Origin: Acetobacterium wieringae
GTDB taxonomy: Bacteria > Bacillota > Clostridia > Eubacteriales > Eubacteriaceae
DNA: 64,000 nucleotides
Reading direction: 5' to 3'
NCBI RefSeq assembly: GCF_001766835.1
Contig: NZ_LKEU01000023.1
Coordinates: 1-64,000 of the forward strand
Each line of letters starts with the position of its first letter. The stretch's first letter is position 1. A program made the position numbers and the translations under genes. The notes under the pieces were generated by a model. That model was not told the DNA's origin. It saw nothing but the letters and a program-made list of their open reading frames with translations, and made no database searches. Shown in pieces: positions 8,549-16,033 of this stretch.

Positions 8549-8710
8549 TTACAAAAAACACAAGGCTAAAATTGAAATATATGAAAACCCTGCTATCATT
8601 GTTGCAGTTTTTTGATATTTTTCGGATTTAGCCCACTTTTTTACAAAAACTTCAATTTTATCCAAGATTTTAAATCCTGTCAGTATCCACGCAAAAACAT
8701 CTATCTTCAT
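8549..8710 (-). CDS. 53-residue protein with C-terminal membrane helix
   Basis: A short ORF starting MKIDVFAWILTGFKILDKIE, then a basic stretch (VKKWAKSEKYQK) and a C-terminal hydrophobic helix (TMIAGFSYISILALCFL). AAAGG precedes the ATG, and a minus-strand TATAAT lies at 8748-8753. It is the first gene of the operon leading to the TPR-HEPN protein. Function unknown; the length and tail anchor suggest a small membrane-associated component. Confidence 0.6.
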   Translation of the reverse strand: MKIDVFAWILTGFKILDKIEVFVKKWAKSEKYQKTATMIAGFSYISILALCFL

Positions 8711-8794
8711 TGATTATTACCTTTCTAATTACTATTTATTGAATTAAATTATAACATACTTACTGAAAATTTTTAATTTTTTATAATAACAAAA

Positions 8795-8817
8795 CCCCGG
8801 CAGACAACCCGCCGGGG
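8795..8817 (-). terminator. Minus-strand terminator
   Basis: A perfect 7-bp GC-rich stem (CCCCGGC 8795-8801 with GCCGGGG 8811-8817) is followed on the minus strand by TTTTGTTATT. It lies just behind the decayed gene ending at 8845 and upstream of the HEPN operon promoter. Confidence 0.75.
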
Positions 8818-8844
8818 CAACAAAGAAAGAGGTTATATTAAATT

Positions 8845-9048
8845 TTAATAGATAAAATAGTTACGAAGCGGGATTTGAAAGTAACAGAATAATTGATTGG
8901 GATAGCGGATCACGCCGATCCCCTGACTGACGGCAAAATCAGCCATCTAGGCCATTATCGTTTCATTCATATGGCCGGCAAAATAAGCGACAAAGGCTTC
9001 ACCGGTGAGATGACAGGAATTGGGAGTGCGGCCCTCTTCCAGATTCAT
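8845..9048 (-). pseudogene. Unidentified decayed gene fragment
   Basis: The minus strand reads coding-like for 68 codons (MNLEEGRTPNSCHLTGEAF, then VAYFAGHMNETIMA) with an in-frame TAG at 8947-8949 and continuation as MADFAVSQGIGVIRYPNQLF to a TAA at 8845. A terminator follows. I do not recognise the family. The interrupted frame and the absence of a credible upstream start mark it as a remnant. The 240 bases between it and the integrase remnant hold nothing I can identify. Confidence 0.4.
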
Positions 9049-9289
9049 CGGGGGACACCGGGCCCTATTGGAAATGGTCGGTGGTCACTCGAAGAAGTCT
9101 CTCAAATTCTGGGCAAATCTTTAACAAGTCGCTGACATCCAGCCCGCAGCTGACAGAAGCAGGTAGATTTATCAGTGGCAAAGTTCTTCAGCTGTAGCTG
9201 CTCCGCATCCCTGGAATGTGGTATAGTTAAATTGAGGGCCATCAGTAACACAGTATGCGTGTTCTCCCATAAGTCCATTAGATACCGGT

Positions 9290-9856
9290 ATGCGTCAAGG
9301 AGAGTTGTTTGCTTTAACCTGGGCCGATTTTGATTTTGAATTTTTAACCATCCGGATCAATAAAACCCATAGTTATGTTAAGGATATTGAAAGTAATAAA
9401 CGGGTTAATTACGTCACGAATACGAAAACTAAAAAATCGAACCGCATCATACCCATGGCACAACGAACACGCAATATTTTAATGAATCACTTACGTGAAC
9501 AAAAGATAATGCTTTTTAAAATTGGTATCATACAGAGTGATGAGACCCTGGTTTTTGGAACGCCTGTAAATACATCGCTTGATTCTTCCAACGTTTTGCA
9601 GGAACTAAAAAAAGTCTATGCCAGCATTGGAATTAATGACAAGACTTTTCATGATTTGCGCCATACTTATGCGACCCGCTTATTTGAACTGGGAGAGCCG
9701 GCAAAAACGGTACAGGAACTTTTAGGCCACAGCAACGTAAGTCAGACATTGGGAACCTATACCCACGTGCTGGAACAGCAGAAAATAAAAACAGCGTCTT
9801 TAATAGACGCCTTGTATGATCCACCTCAAAAAACAAATGTCATTTCTATCGGTTAA
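9290..9856 (+). pseudogene. Tyrosine recombinase (phage integrase), C-terminal remnant
   Basis: The catalytic half of a tyrosine integrase: the first arginine in TGMRQGELFALTW, the second box HDLRHTYATRL, LLGHSNVSQTLGTYTHV with the histidine and nucleophile tyrosine. A full integrase of this type is near 350-400 residues. Here the core-binding and arm-binding domains are missing, and the frame opens only a few codons upstream of 9290 with no start. It points at the 3' end of tRNA-Val 67 bases away, the usual position of an integrase next to its attachment site. It is the scar of an integrated element extending to the left. Confidence 0.8.
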
Positions 9857-9922
9857 AATTCGGTTAAAATGTCAACTTTTCACTTATTCAAACCATAAGA
9901 AATGGCTTTCTTATGGGAAAAA

Positions 9923-9998
9923 TGGTGATCCCGAATGGACTTGAACCATCGACCCCTACCATGTCAAGGTAGTGCTCTGCCAGCTGAGCTACGAGATC
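9923..9998 (-). tRNA. tRNA-Val (GAC)
   Basis: A 76-nt cloverleaf including an encoded CCA. It has a 7-bp acceptor (GATCTCG with CGGGATC), D stem GCTC/GAGC, anticodon stem CTACC/GGTAG enclosing loop TTGACAT with anticodon GAC, a 5-nt variable loop, and a T arm with TTCAAGT. The anticodon reads valine GUC codons. Its 3' end abuts the integrase remnant. Confidence 0.95.
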
Positions 9999-10016
9999 AC
10001 TTTTTACTGCTTGATC

Positions 10017-10045
10017 ATTTTACCTGAATCCTTGCAAAAAGTAAA
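10017..10045 (-). promoter_or_regulatory. Promoter of tRNA-Val
   Basis: Reading the minus strand, TTTACT (10040-10045) and TAAAAT (10017-10022) are separated by exactly 17 bases, ending about 19 bases before the mature tRNA 5' end. Confidence 0.6.
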
Positions 10046-10106
10046 GCTTTTTTTAAAAGAACTTCAGGGACACTTTTTAATACAGTTGATATTCTTTCAG
10101 TATTAA

Positions 10107-10129
10107 TTGCGACCACGCAGTGGTTGCAA
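10107..10129. repeat. Inverted repeat, 10-3-10
   Basis: TTGCGACCAC and GTGGTTGCAA, with one G-T pair, are separated by 3 bases. No T run follows on either strand, so it is not a normal terminator; its role is unknown. Confidence 0.4.
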
Positions 10130-10214
10130 TCTGGTAGAAGATATTAAAAAGATGGTTGTTTGAATACCTTCTACGGTTGGGTGCTTTATTTGTTGCCCAA
10201 GAGATCGGTGCGGA

Positions 10215-10246
10215 CAAAAGGCCTGAGCATGTGCCCAGGCCTTTTG
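10215..10246 (-). terminator. Terminator of the lipoprotein gene
   Basis: A perfect 11-bp inverted repeat (CAAAAGGCCTG 10215-10225 with CAGGCCTTTTG 10236-10246) is placed 24 bases beyond the stop codon at 10270. Confidence 0.75.
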
Positions 10247-10269
10247 CGGTGTGATGGATACAGTCTCGA

Positions 10270-11031
10270 TCAGGGTTCGGGGATAGTCGTGAGATCATCC
10301 AGGTTCATCGATGAAAAATCAGTGAAGACAACGTTGGATGGCGGGGTAAACTGACTGTCGGCAATGTTATCGGCGGAAATATCGGTGACGATCGAGCTCA
10401 TAACCACCGTGCCATTGCTGAGAATTTCAGTTTTCAGCGGTACGCCATATTTAGTTGAAAACCACATATGCATATCCATTACCCCGTTTTCAGGGTCGTT
10501 TTCGGTGGTTTCAATATAGATCACTTTTTCACCGTCCAGGGTTTCTACCCGGGCTACCACGTTATCCGGGAAAATGTCAGTGATGTCGTCAATGCTGGTG
10601 ACGCCTTCATCCAGGTTCAGATCGCCCAGATCAGTGGTCATTTCCTGATCCTTAAATGAAAATCCCGTTGTCTGTCCTTCGGTATACTGGTAGGTTATCC
10701 CTTCAGCGGCATTATAGATGGTGATCTGTTTGCCGATCTCCGGCATTTCCATTTCCATCCGGAAATTGTCCCCTTTGGTATAGGTGGTGGAGGTGGTACT
10801 GAGATTATCGGTCAAAACTGTTTTTGTGGTCATCTTAAGAGAGTCTGGATAGCTAAAATTCAAGCTTTTGAGGAGCGCTGCGCCACTGAGGCTTTCATCG
10901 AGGGTAGCGCTTTTTTCGCCGTTGCCAGTACCATCATCGGTTTTGGCAGTATTATTGCTGCCACCGCAACCGGCAAGTAGAAGTACTGACAATAATACAA
11001 AGAAAACAAGTAAAACTCTGTTTTTTTTCAT
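10270..11031 (-). CDS. Putative lipoprotein, LolA-like fold possible
   Basis: A 253-residue secreted lipoprotein. Residues 1-21 form a signal peptide with lipobox LLAGC, then a low-complexity linker (GGSNNTAKTDDGTGNGEK) leads to the mature domain. The body has short beta-rich motifs such as KTVLTDNLSTTSTTYTKGDN, FRMEMEMPE and MWFSTKYGVPLKTEI, which recall outer-membrane lipoprotein-sorting-like domains seen in Gram-positive lipoproteins. The role is unknown. It is monocistronic, with a terminator downstream. Confidence 0.75.
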   Translation of the reverse strand: MKKNRVLLVFFVLLSVLLLAGCGGSNNTAKTDDGTGNGEKSATLDESLSGAALLKSLNFSYPDSLKMTTKTVLTDNLSTTSTTYTKGDNFRMEMEMPEIGKQITIYNAAEGITYQYTEGQTTGFSFKDQEMTTDLGDLNLDEGVTSIDDITDIFPDNVVARVETLDGEKVIYIETTENDPENGVMDMHMWFSTKYGVPLKTEILSNGTVVMSSIVTDISADNIADSQFTPPSNVVFTDFSSMNLDDLTTIPEP

Positions 11032-11275
11032 TTTGTTTATCCTTTCTTTTTCATTTCGAATGAGTTTTTCACAAATAACAGGTTATTGTTCTATGCTGCT
11101 CTAATGTATACCCTAGAAAGACTGTAATAATCACAGATACACAATAAAATTCCAGAAAAGCCGATGAGGGATACGTCTAATGAAATTCTAAATCTTTTTT
11201 CGGTATAATGGTTAAAATCTCCGTCTGCCTGGTAAAGGGACGGGGGCAAAAAAATCATAATCAAAAGGAAAAACG

Positions 11276-12073
11276 ATGTTTATTATTGATCTGTTTTCTA
11301 AAACCGGTCTGGAAACCCTTTATTTTACTGGGGTCATTATCCTCGCCGGACTACTGCTGGGAATATTGGAAACACAATCCAACCGCAATTTTCACAAGGG
11401 CTTGGGCAGAAATGCCATCATGGTCACCGGGATTGTTGGAACCCCTGTTCACGAGCTCAGCCACGCCCTGATGGCGCTGCTTTTTGGTCATAAAATCACC
11501 GCCATCAAATTGTTTCAGCGACCGGATCGGGATGGGGTGATGGGGTATGTGAATCATGCCTATAATCCTAAAAATATCTACCATCAGGTGGGGAATTTTT
11601 TTATTGGTATTGCCCCGATTTTTGGTGGACTGCTGGTAATCATGGCATTGCTGGCGCTGTTGCTACCCCAGGTGCTGGAAAGTTTTATGGGAGTGGTGAC
11701 CCAGAGTCTGGCGGTTGAAACCTTGAGCGTGGCCTCATTTAGTGACCTGTTCAGTGCTTATGGGGAATTGCTGAAGTTAATTTTCTCCAGCGAGAATTTT
11801 AAAAACGGTCGCTTTTACCTGTTTTTGTTTTTAGCGATTTGTATCTCTTCCCATATCTCCCTGAGTCCGGCGGATATCAAGGGTGCCTTCAAGGGCCTGG
11901 TTTTTATATTTTTGGTCTTGCTGATTCTCAATGCCATTGGTTTGTTTCAATCCATACTGGCTGTTGATATACTGAGATACAATGTTCTGATGACCTCATT
12001 TTTAATGATTGCCGTCATTTTTTCTTTGATTGCTTTTGGTATCAGTCTAATTTGCAGAATTTTTGCCCGTTGA
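11276..12073 (+). CDS. Integral membrane protein with HExxH motif
   Basis: A 265-residue polytopic membrane protein with about six hydrophobic stretches. After the first helix it has TPVHELSHALMALLFGHKI, an HExxH zinc-metalloprotease signature (HELSH near residue 62) set at a membrane boundary as in M50-type intramembrane proteases. A clear second metal ligand motif (such as NxxPxxxxDG) is not evident, so protease activity is unproven. The ATG follows AAAGGA. A strong terminator lies 9 bases after the stop. Alternatively it is a membrane protein merely retaining the M50-like motif. Confidence 0.65.
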   Translation: MFIIDLFSKTGLETLYFTGVIILAGLLLGILETQSNRNFHKGLGRNAIMVTGIVGTPVHELSHALMALLFGHKITAIKLFQRPDRDGVMGYVNHAYNPKNIYHQVGNFFIGIAPIFGGLLVIMALLALLLPQVLESFMGVVTQSLAVETLSVASFSDLFSAYGELLKLIFSSENFKNGRFYLFLFLAICISSHISLSPADIKGAFKGLVFIFLVLLILNAIGLFQSILAVDILRYNVLMTSFLMIAVIFSLIAFGISLICRIFAR

Positions 12074-12081
12074 ATTTACAT

Positions 12082-12113
12082 AAAAAACCATCCCAATCAG
12101 TGGATGGTTTTTT
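12082..12113 (+). terminator. Terminator after the HELSH membrane protein
   Basis: A perfect stem (AAAAAACCATCC 12082-12093 with GGATGGTTTTTT 12102-12113) ending in a T run. Confidence 0.9.
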
Positions 12114-12155
12114 GTTTAGTATGGAACAAAAATTATGCAATTATTCCCGATAATC

Positions 12156-12185
12156 TTTGTAATTTTTTGGTTGCTCCGATATAAT
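12156..12185 (+). promoter_or_regulatory. Probable promoter for the pfkA unit
   Basis: A consensus TATAAT at 12180-12185, with TTGTAA at 12157-12162 giving 17-bp spacing. Transcription would begin near 12192, leaving only a few untranslated bases before the small ORF at 12197. Confidence 0.5.
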
Positions 12186-12196
12186 ATCAGTATGAG

Positions 12197-12337
12197 ATGA
12201 TAACAATCGAAGGGATCAATGCTATTTTAGAGTTGCATAAAGATCCCGATCATGCATCGGGCTGGTTGATGGCAACGAAAGACGGCTGGTTTGGGCAGAT
12301 TAAATTTATTTACCCAGGAAATGGAGCAAAACAATGA
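12197..12337 (+). CDS. 46-residue upstream ORF overlapping pfkA
   Basis: A short ORF reading MITIEGINAILELHKDPDHA, then SGWLMATKDGWFGQIKFIYPGN and a stop that overlaps the pfkA start as ATGA. It looks protein-like (helix, glycine turn, aromatic strand) rather than random. The overlap implies that translation of this ORF is coupled to pfkA. No strong ribosome site precedes it, and the likely transcription start is only about 5 bases upstream, so it could be translated from a near-leaderless message. Function unknown. Confidence 0.5.
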   Translation: MITIEGINAILELHKDPDHASGWLMATKDGWFGQIKFIYPGNGAKQ

Positions 12338-13431
12338 ACAATCAGGTAAAAAAAATTGGAATTCTAACAGGTGGTGGCGACTGTCCCGGTTTGAATGCCG
12401 TAATTCGGGCAGTAACCAAAGCGGCGATCGCCAATTACGGTTACGAGGTGATTGGTTATAAGTTTGGGTACCGGGGGTTATACAATAATGACTTTATCAA
12501 ATTGGATGCCCATAGCGTATCGGGAATTCTCCACAAAGGAGGAACCATCCTTTACAGCTCAAATAAGGATAATCTTTTTAACTATCAGGTGGAAGAAAAT
12601 GGCCAGTGTGTAAGAAAAGATGTGTCCGATGTGGCGGTAGAAAATATGAAGAAAGAAGGGGTGGATGTTCTGGTGGTTCTCGGCGGGGACGGTACCCTGA
12701 CCAGTGCCCGGGATTTTGCTAGAAAAGGGGTCAAGGTTATTGGGGTGCCTAAAACCATTGACAATGATTTATCTAAAACGGATGTGACCTTTGGCTTTAA
12801 TTCAGCGGTTGATGTGGTGGTGGATGCCCTGGATAAGCTGCATACAACAGCAGAGTCCCACCATCGGATTATGGTTCTGGAAGTAATGGGTCGAAATGCC
12901 GGCTGGATTGCCCTCCATGCCGGGATTGCCGGTTCTGCCGATGTGATTCTGATACCGGAAATACCCTTTTCGCTGGATGCCATTGTGGCAAAAATGAATG
13001 AGCGCAGCCAGCGGGGCCTGCCCTTTAGCATCATTGTGGTGTCCGAAGGGGCCATGGAAAAGGGTGGGGAGCTGACGGTTGCCAAAATTGTCAGTGACTC
13101 TCCGGATCCGGTGCGTCTCGGAGGCATTGGCAATAAGCTGGCCATAGCTTTGGAAGCACGAATAACTGATCACGAAATTCGCAGTACGGTTTTGGGTCAT
13201 CTTCAGCGGGGGGGCATTACCTCGGCTTATGATCGACTCCTGTCGACCCGTTATGGGGTGGCAGCGGTGGAGCTGATTGCTGAGGGTAAGTTTGGAAATA
13301 TGGTAGCGCTCCAGGATGGCAAGATGACCAGTGCCCCGTTGGAAGAGGTGATCGGCAACAATAAACAAGTGGGCGTTGATTCGGAGTTGATTCAGGTGGC
13401 TAAAAGTCTGGGGGTATCCTTCGGCGAATGA
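12334..13431 (+). CDS. pfkA: 6-phosphofructokinase
   Basis: Phosphofructokinase phosphorylating fructose 6-phosphate in glycolysis; 365 residues, somewhat longer than the 320-residue classical bacterial enzyme. Visible are the N-terminal GILTGGGDCPGLNAVIR loop, GGDGT at 117-121, the catalytic PKTIDND at 139-145, MGRNAGWIALHAGIAG and the sugar-phosphate region GHLQRGG. Glycine in GGDGT with lysine in PKTIDND is the combination I know from actinobacterial-type ATP enzymes; PPi-dependent enzymes have aspartate at that glycine. ATP is therefore the likelier phosphoryl donor. GGAG precedes the start inside the overlapping small ORF. Confidence 0.93.
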   Translation: MNNQVKKIGILTGGGDCPGLNAVIRAVTKAAIANYGYEVIGYKFGYRGLYNNDFIKLDAHSVSGILHKGGTILYSSNKDNLFNYQVEENGQCVRKDVSDVAVENMKKEGVDVLVVLGGDGTLTSARDFARKGVKVIGVPKTIDNDLSKTDVTFGFNSAVDVVVDALDKLHTTAESHHRIMVLEVMGRNAGWIALHAGIAGSADVILIPEIPFSLDAIVAKMNERSQRGLPFSIIVVSEGAMEKGGELTVAKIVSDSPDPVRLGGIGNKLAIALEARITDHEIRSTVLGHLQRGGITSAYDRLLSTRYGVAAVELIAEGKFGNMVALQDGKMTSAPLEEVIGNNKQVGVDSELIQVAKSLGVSFGE

Positions 13432-13470
13432 CCGGGGATCACGGCCAAGCTGATTCGTGTTTAGTAAAAA

Positions 13471-13506
13471 AATGCCCGGACAGAAAAGTATTTCTGCCTG
13501 GGCATT
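13471..13506 (+). terminator. Hairpin after pfkA
   Basis: A long imperfect stem (AATGCCCGG / CTGGGCATT outside, CAGAAA / TTTCTG inside) lies between the convergent genes pfkA and 13569-13853. The T tract is weak; the opposite strand has a T run beyond the stem, so it may serve mainly the minus-strand gene. Confidence 0.65.
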
Positions 13507-13568
13507 AAGGGAAATCAGGATAATTTAATAACTGCGGATAAAGACTGCAGTAGAAAATTACTCAGTTC

Positions 13569-13853
13569 TTATTCTGGAGTTACTTCGGGGGTGTCGCTGG
13601 TGATTTCGTCAAGATCTTCTTCGAGCACCACATCATCGTCGTCGACTAAAATTTCTGAAAGGACTTCAAAAAAGAAACCTTTTGCAGAAGCCAGCGATTC
13701 GTTGTGGGCGAACATTGCCAGTTTGTGATAATCGACAAAACCATCTTCATCAGCATACGGTTTGAGTCGTTGCAGAAAAAATTCTTCGGTAATGGCATCT
13801 TCAAACTTTTCCTGAACAGTGTTAAAGACTGTAATTAATTCACTTTTTTTCAT
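13569..13853 (-). CDS. Acidic hypothetical protein (94 aa)
   Basis: A 94-residue protein: helical N-terminal part (MKKSELITVFNTVQEKFEDA), a middle with KPYADEDGFVDYHKLAMFAHNES, and a strongly acidic tail (VDDDDVVLEEDLDEITSD, then TPEVTPE). It has no signal peptide or membrane segment and I do not recognise a family. A DEDGFVDYHKL segment vaguely recalls an EF-hand loop but is not a complete one. Gene boundaries are supported by the spacing and by the hairpin downstream. Confidence 0.65.
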   Translation of the reverse strand: MKKSELITVFNTVQEKFEDAITEEFFLQRLKPYADEDGFVDYHKLAMFAHNESLASAKGFFFEVLSEILVDDDDVVLEEDLDEITSDTPEVTPE

Positions 13854-14078
13854 TGTTATTACCTTCTTCAGCGTTATTTCAGCCGGTGCCGACTGATAAA
13901 TTAATTATAGGAGCGGGAAGCCAAATAAACAAGGTTTATTTGCAAAACCAGACAAGAAATTTGGGCGAAACCGTTTTAAAAGAAAGAATGGATTTTTGAC
14001 ACCATTTTATAGTATACTTGATAATAAATTAGAATGATTTAAATTATCCACTGTAACGAAAGGAAGTGAAGCGAGTAA

Positions 14079-14882
14079 ATGGACTTTTTATTGGAATATC
14101 CGCCAGTTTTGCTGGCTCTATTTGCCGGATTGTTCACCTGGTTTGTCACCGCTTTAGGGGCATCTCTGGTCTTCTTTTTCAAAGAAATTAACATTAAGGT
14201 ATTAAATGCCATGTTGGGTTTTGCCGCCGGGGTGATGATCGCCGCCAGCTTTTGGTCGCTGTTGGCCCCAGCCATTGAGATGGCCGAGGGAAGTCCCTTG
14301 CCAGCTTATGTGATTGTGTCTCTGGGTTTTCTGGGGGGCGGTTTTTTCCTTTGGCTGGTGGATCGCCTGCTGCCTCATGTTCATCCTGGTACCAATCACC
14401 GGGAGGGGATTAAAACCTCCTGGCAACGCAGTGTATTGCTGGTTTTAGCAATTACTTTCCATAATATTCCCGAAGGTCTGGCGGTGGGGGTGGCTTTTGG
14501 TGGTCTGGCTTCCGGTTCTCCGGCAATGACCCTGGCCGGGGCCGTATCGCTGGCTTTGGGGATCGGTCTGCAGAATTTCCCGGAAGGAGCAGCGGTATCG
14601 ATTCCCCTGCGGCGAGAAAACATGAGCCGACGCAAGGCCTTTTTGATTGGTCAATTCTCTGGTATGGTGGAGCCCGTTGCAGCGGTGATTGGGGCAGCCG
14701 CAGTAGTCTTTATCGCCCCGATGCTGCCCTTTGCTCTGGCCTTTGCCGCCGGTGCCATGATCTATGTGGTGGCAGAAGAGTTGATTCCGGAAGCTCGGCT
14801 GGGTCATGAAGGCGATATTGCTACCATCGGCGTCATGTTTGGTTTCACCCTGATGATGATTCTGGATGTGGCTTTGGGATAA
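14079..14882 (+). CDS. ZIP family divalent metal transporter
   Basis: A 267-residue membrane protein of the ZIP/ZupT family with eight predicted helices. The metal-site helices are conserved: [15 protein letters not shown] in helix 4 and [15 protein letters not shown] in helix 5, together with [16 protein letters not shown]. It likely imports zinc, iron or manganese across the cytoplasmic membrane. The start ATG follows AGGAAGTG. It is followed 48 bases later by nfo in the same direction, so the two may share a transcript. Confidence 0.92.
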   Translation: MDFLLEYPPVLLALFAGLFTWFVTALGASLVFFFKEINIKVLNAMLGFAAGVMIAASFWSLLAPAIEMAEGSPLPAYVIVSLGFLGGGFFLWLVDRLLPHVHPGTNHREGIKTSWQRSVLLVLAITFHNIPEGLAVGVAFGGLASGSPAMTLAGAVSLALGIGLQNFPEGAAVSIPLRRENMSRRKAFLIGQFSGMVEPVAAVIGAAAVVFIAPMLPFALAFAAGAMIYVVAEELIPEARLGHEGDIATIGVMFGFTLMMILDVALG

Positions 14883-14929
14883 AATTTAAGACTGGCAGTT
14901 AAATTGAGACCAGCGAACGAGGAGAAAAA

Positions 14930-15757
14930 ATGTTAATAATCGGACCCCACCTGTCAATTGCGGGTGGATTTACGAAGGCGGGTCAGGAAGCCGTAAAAAT
15001 TAATGCCAATACCTTCCAGTTTTTTACCCGAAATCCCCGGGGTGGTAAGGCCAAAGCACTCGACCCGGAGGATGTGGCCGGACTCCGGCAGATTATGGCA
15101 GCGCACCAGTTTGGTGATCTATTGGCTCATGCGCCCTACACTTTAAATATGTGTTCGGCAACTCCGAAGACCCGGGAATTTGCCCGGATGGTATTTAAAG
15201 AAGATTTGCTGCGACTGGAAGAGCTGCCCTGTGAGCTTTATAATTTTCACCCCGGCAGCCACACCGGACAGGGGGTGGAGCAAGGCATTAGCTGGATCAC
15301 CCAGATTCTCAATGAGGAAATGTGGCCCGAGCAGAAGGCCACCGTGGTGTTGGAAACCATGTCCGGCAAAGGCACTGAAATCGGCCGAAGTTTTGACGAA
15401 TTAAAAAGGATCATCGATCAGGTCGAATTAAAAGATAAAGTGGGGGTCTGTCTGGACACCTGTCATGTTTACTCAGGAGGATATGATATCGTCGGAAATT
15501 TGGAGGGGGTACTGGAAGATTTTGAACGGATCATTGGCTTGAACTATCTCAAATGCCTACATTTAAATGATAGCATGATGCCGTTTAACAGCAACAAAGA
15601 CCGCCATCAAAAGATTGGTTTGGGAACCCTGGGGATTAATGCCTTTAAGCAGATTGTCATCCACCCCCAACTAAAAGACCTGCCTTTTTTTCTGGAAACG
15701 CCCCAGGAAGTGGCGCAGGATTATCAAAAAGAAATCGAATTGCTCCGATCTTTTTAG
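14930..15757 (+). CDS. nfo: Endonuclease IV (apurinic/apyrimidinic endonuclease)
   Basis: A 275-residue TIM-barrel AP endonuclease of base excision repair, with three-zinc-site residues in the family motifs: LLAHAPYTLNMC, NFHPGSHTG, VVLETMSGKGTEIG, VCLDTCHVYSGGYDI, CLHLNDS and GLGTLGINAF. Length matches Escherichia coli Nfo (285). GAGGAG precedes the ATG. A strong terminator follows. Confidence 0.96.
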   Translation: MLIIGPHLSIAGGFTKAGQEAVKINANTFQFFTRNPRGGKAKALDPEDVAGLRQIMAAHQFGDLLAHAPYTLNMCSATPKTREFARMVFKEDLLRLEELPCELYNFHPGSHTGQGVEQGISWITQILNEEMWPEQKATVVLETMSGKGTEIGRSFDELKRIIDQVELKDKVGVCLDTCHVYSGGYDIVGNLEGVLEDFERIIGLNYLKCLHLNDSMMPFNSNKDRHQKIGLGTLGINAFKQIVIHPQLKDLPFFLETPQEVAQDYQKEIELLRSF

Positions 15758-15786
15758 ATCCGGGGGAAAATCCGGCGTAATATAAC

Positions 15787-15826
15787 AAAAAAAGCAGGGA
15801 TGGCTGACCCATCTCTGCTTTTTTGT
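15787..15826 (+). terminator. Terminator after nfo
   Basis: The stem AGCAGGGATGG / CCATCTCTGCT (one G-T pair) around a 5-base loop is flanked by an A run on the left and a T run on the right, so it can work in both directions. Confidence 0.9.
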
Positions 15827-15869
15827 TGTTTGGAGCAAATCCTTAACTGGCACGGTGATTCGTATCGAG

Positions 15870-16022
15870 TTAGATCAATAAGGATAATACATAACCCAAT
15901 AGGACGTCCTCATTAATGTCCCAGGGATCCGCCATAATGCTTTCATCCGCTTCAGTTAACTCCGGATGTTGGGCCGCATAGGTTTTAAAATAGTTCAGAT
16001 AGTCAGAGTCGATGGTTTCCAT
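15870..16022 (-). CDS. 50-residue protein behind the UROD-family gene
   Basis: A small acidic ORF (METIDSDYLNYFKTYAAQHP, then ELTEADESIMADPWDINEDV and a hydrophobic end LLGYVLSLLI). It starts 11 bases after the UROD-family gene, with GAGG 6 bases before its ATG, so the two form an operon. No family recognised; the length, ribosome site and composition support a real gene. Confidence 0.6.
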   Translation of the reverse strand: METIDSDYLNYFKTYAAQHPELTEADESIMADPWDINEDVLLGYVLSLLI

Positions 16023-16033
16023 ATCATACCTCG

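Noticed and set aside
8893..9135. Plus-strand ORF of 80 codons
   Set aside because: It is the opposite strand of a minus-strand frame that reads more like protein (pseudogene 8845-9048); no ribosome site or family.
10077..10298. Minus-strand ORF of 73 codons between tRNA-Val and the lipoprotein
   Set aside because: It runs through the lipoprotein terminator and the gene's 3' end; composition is not protein-like.
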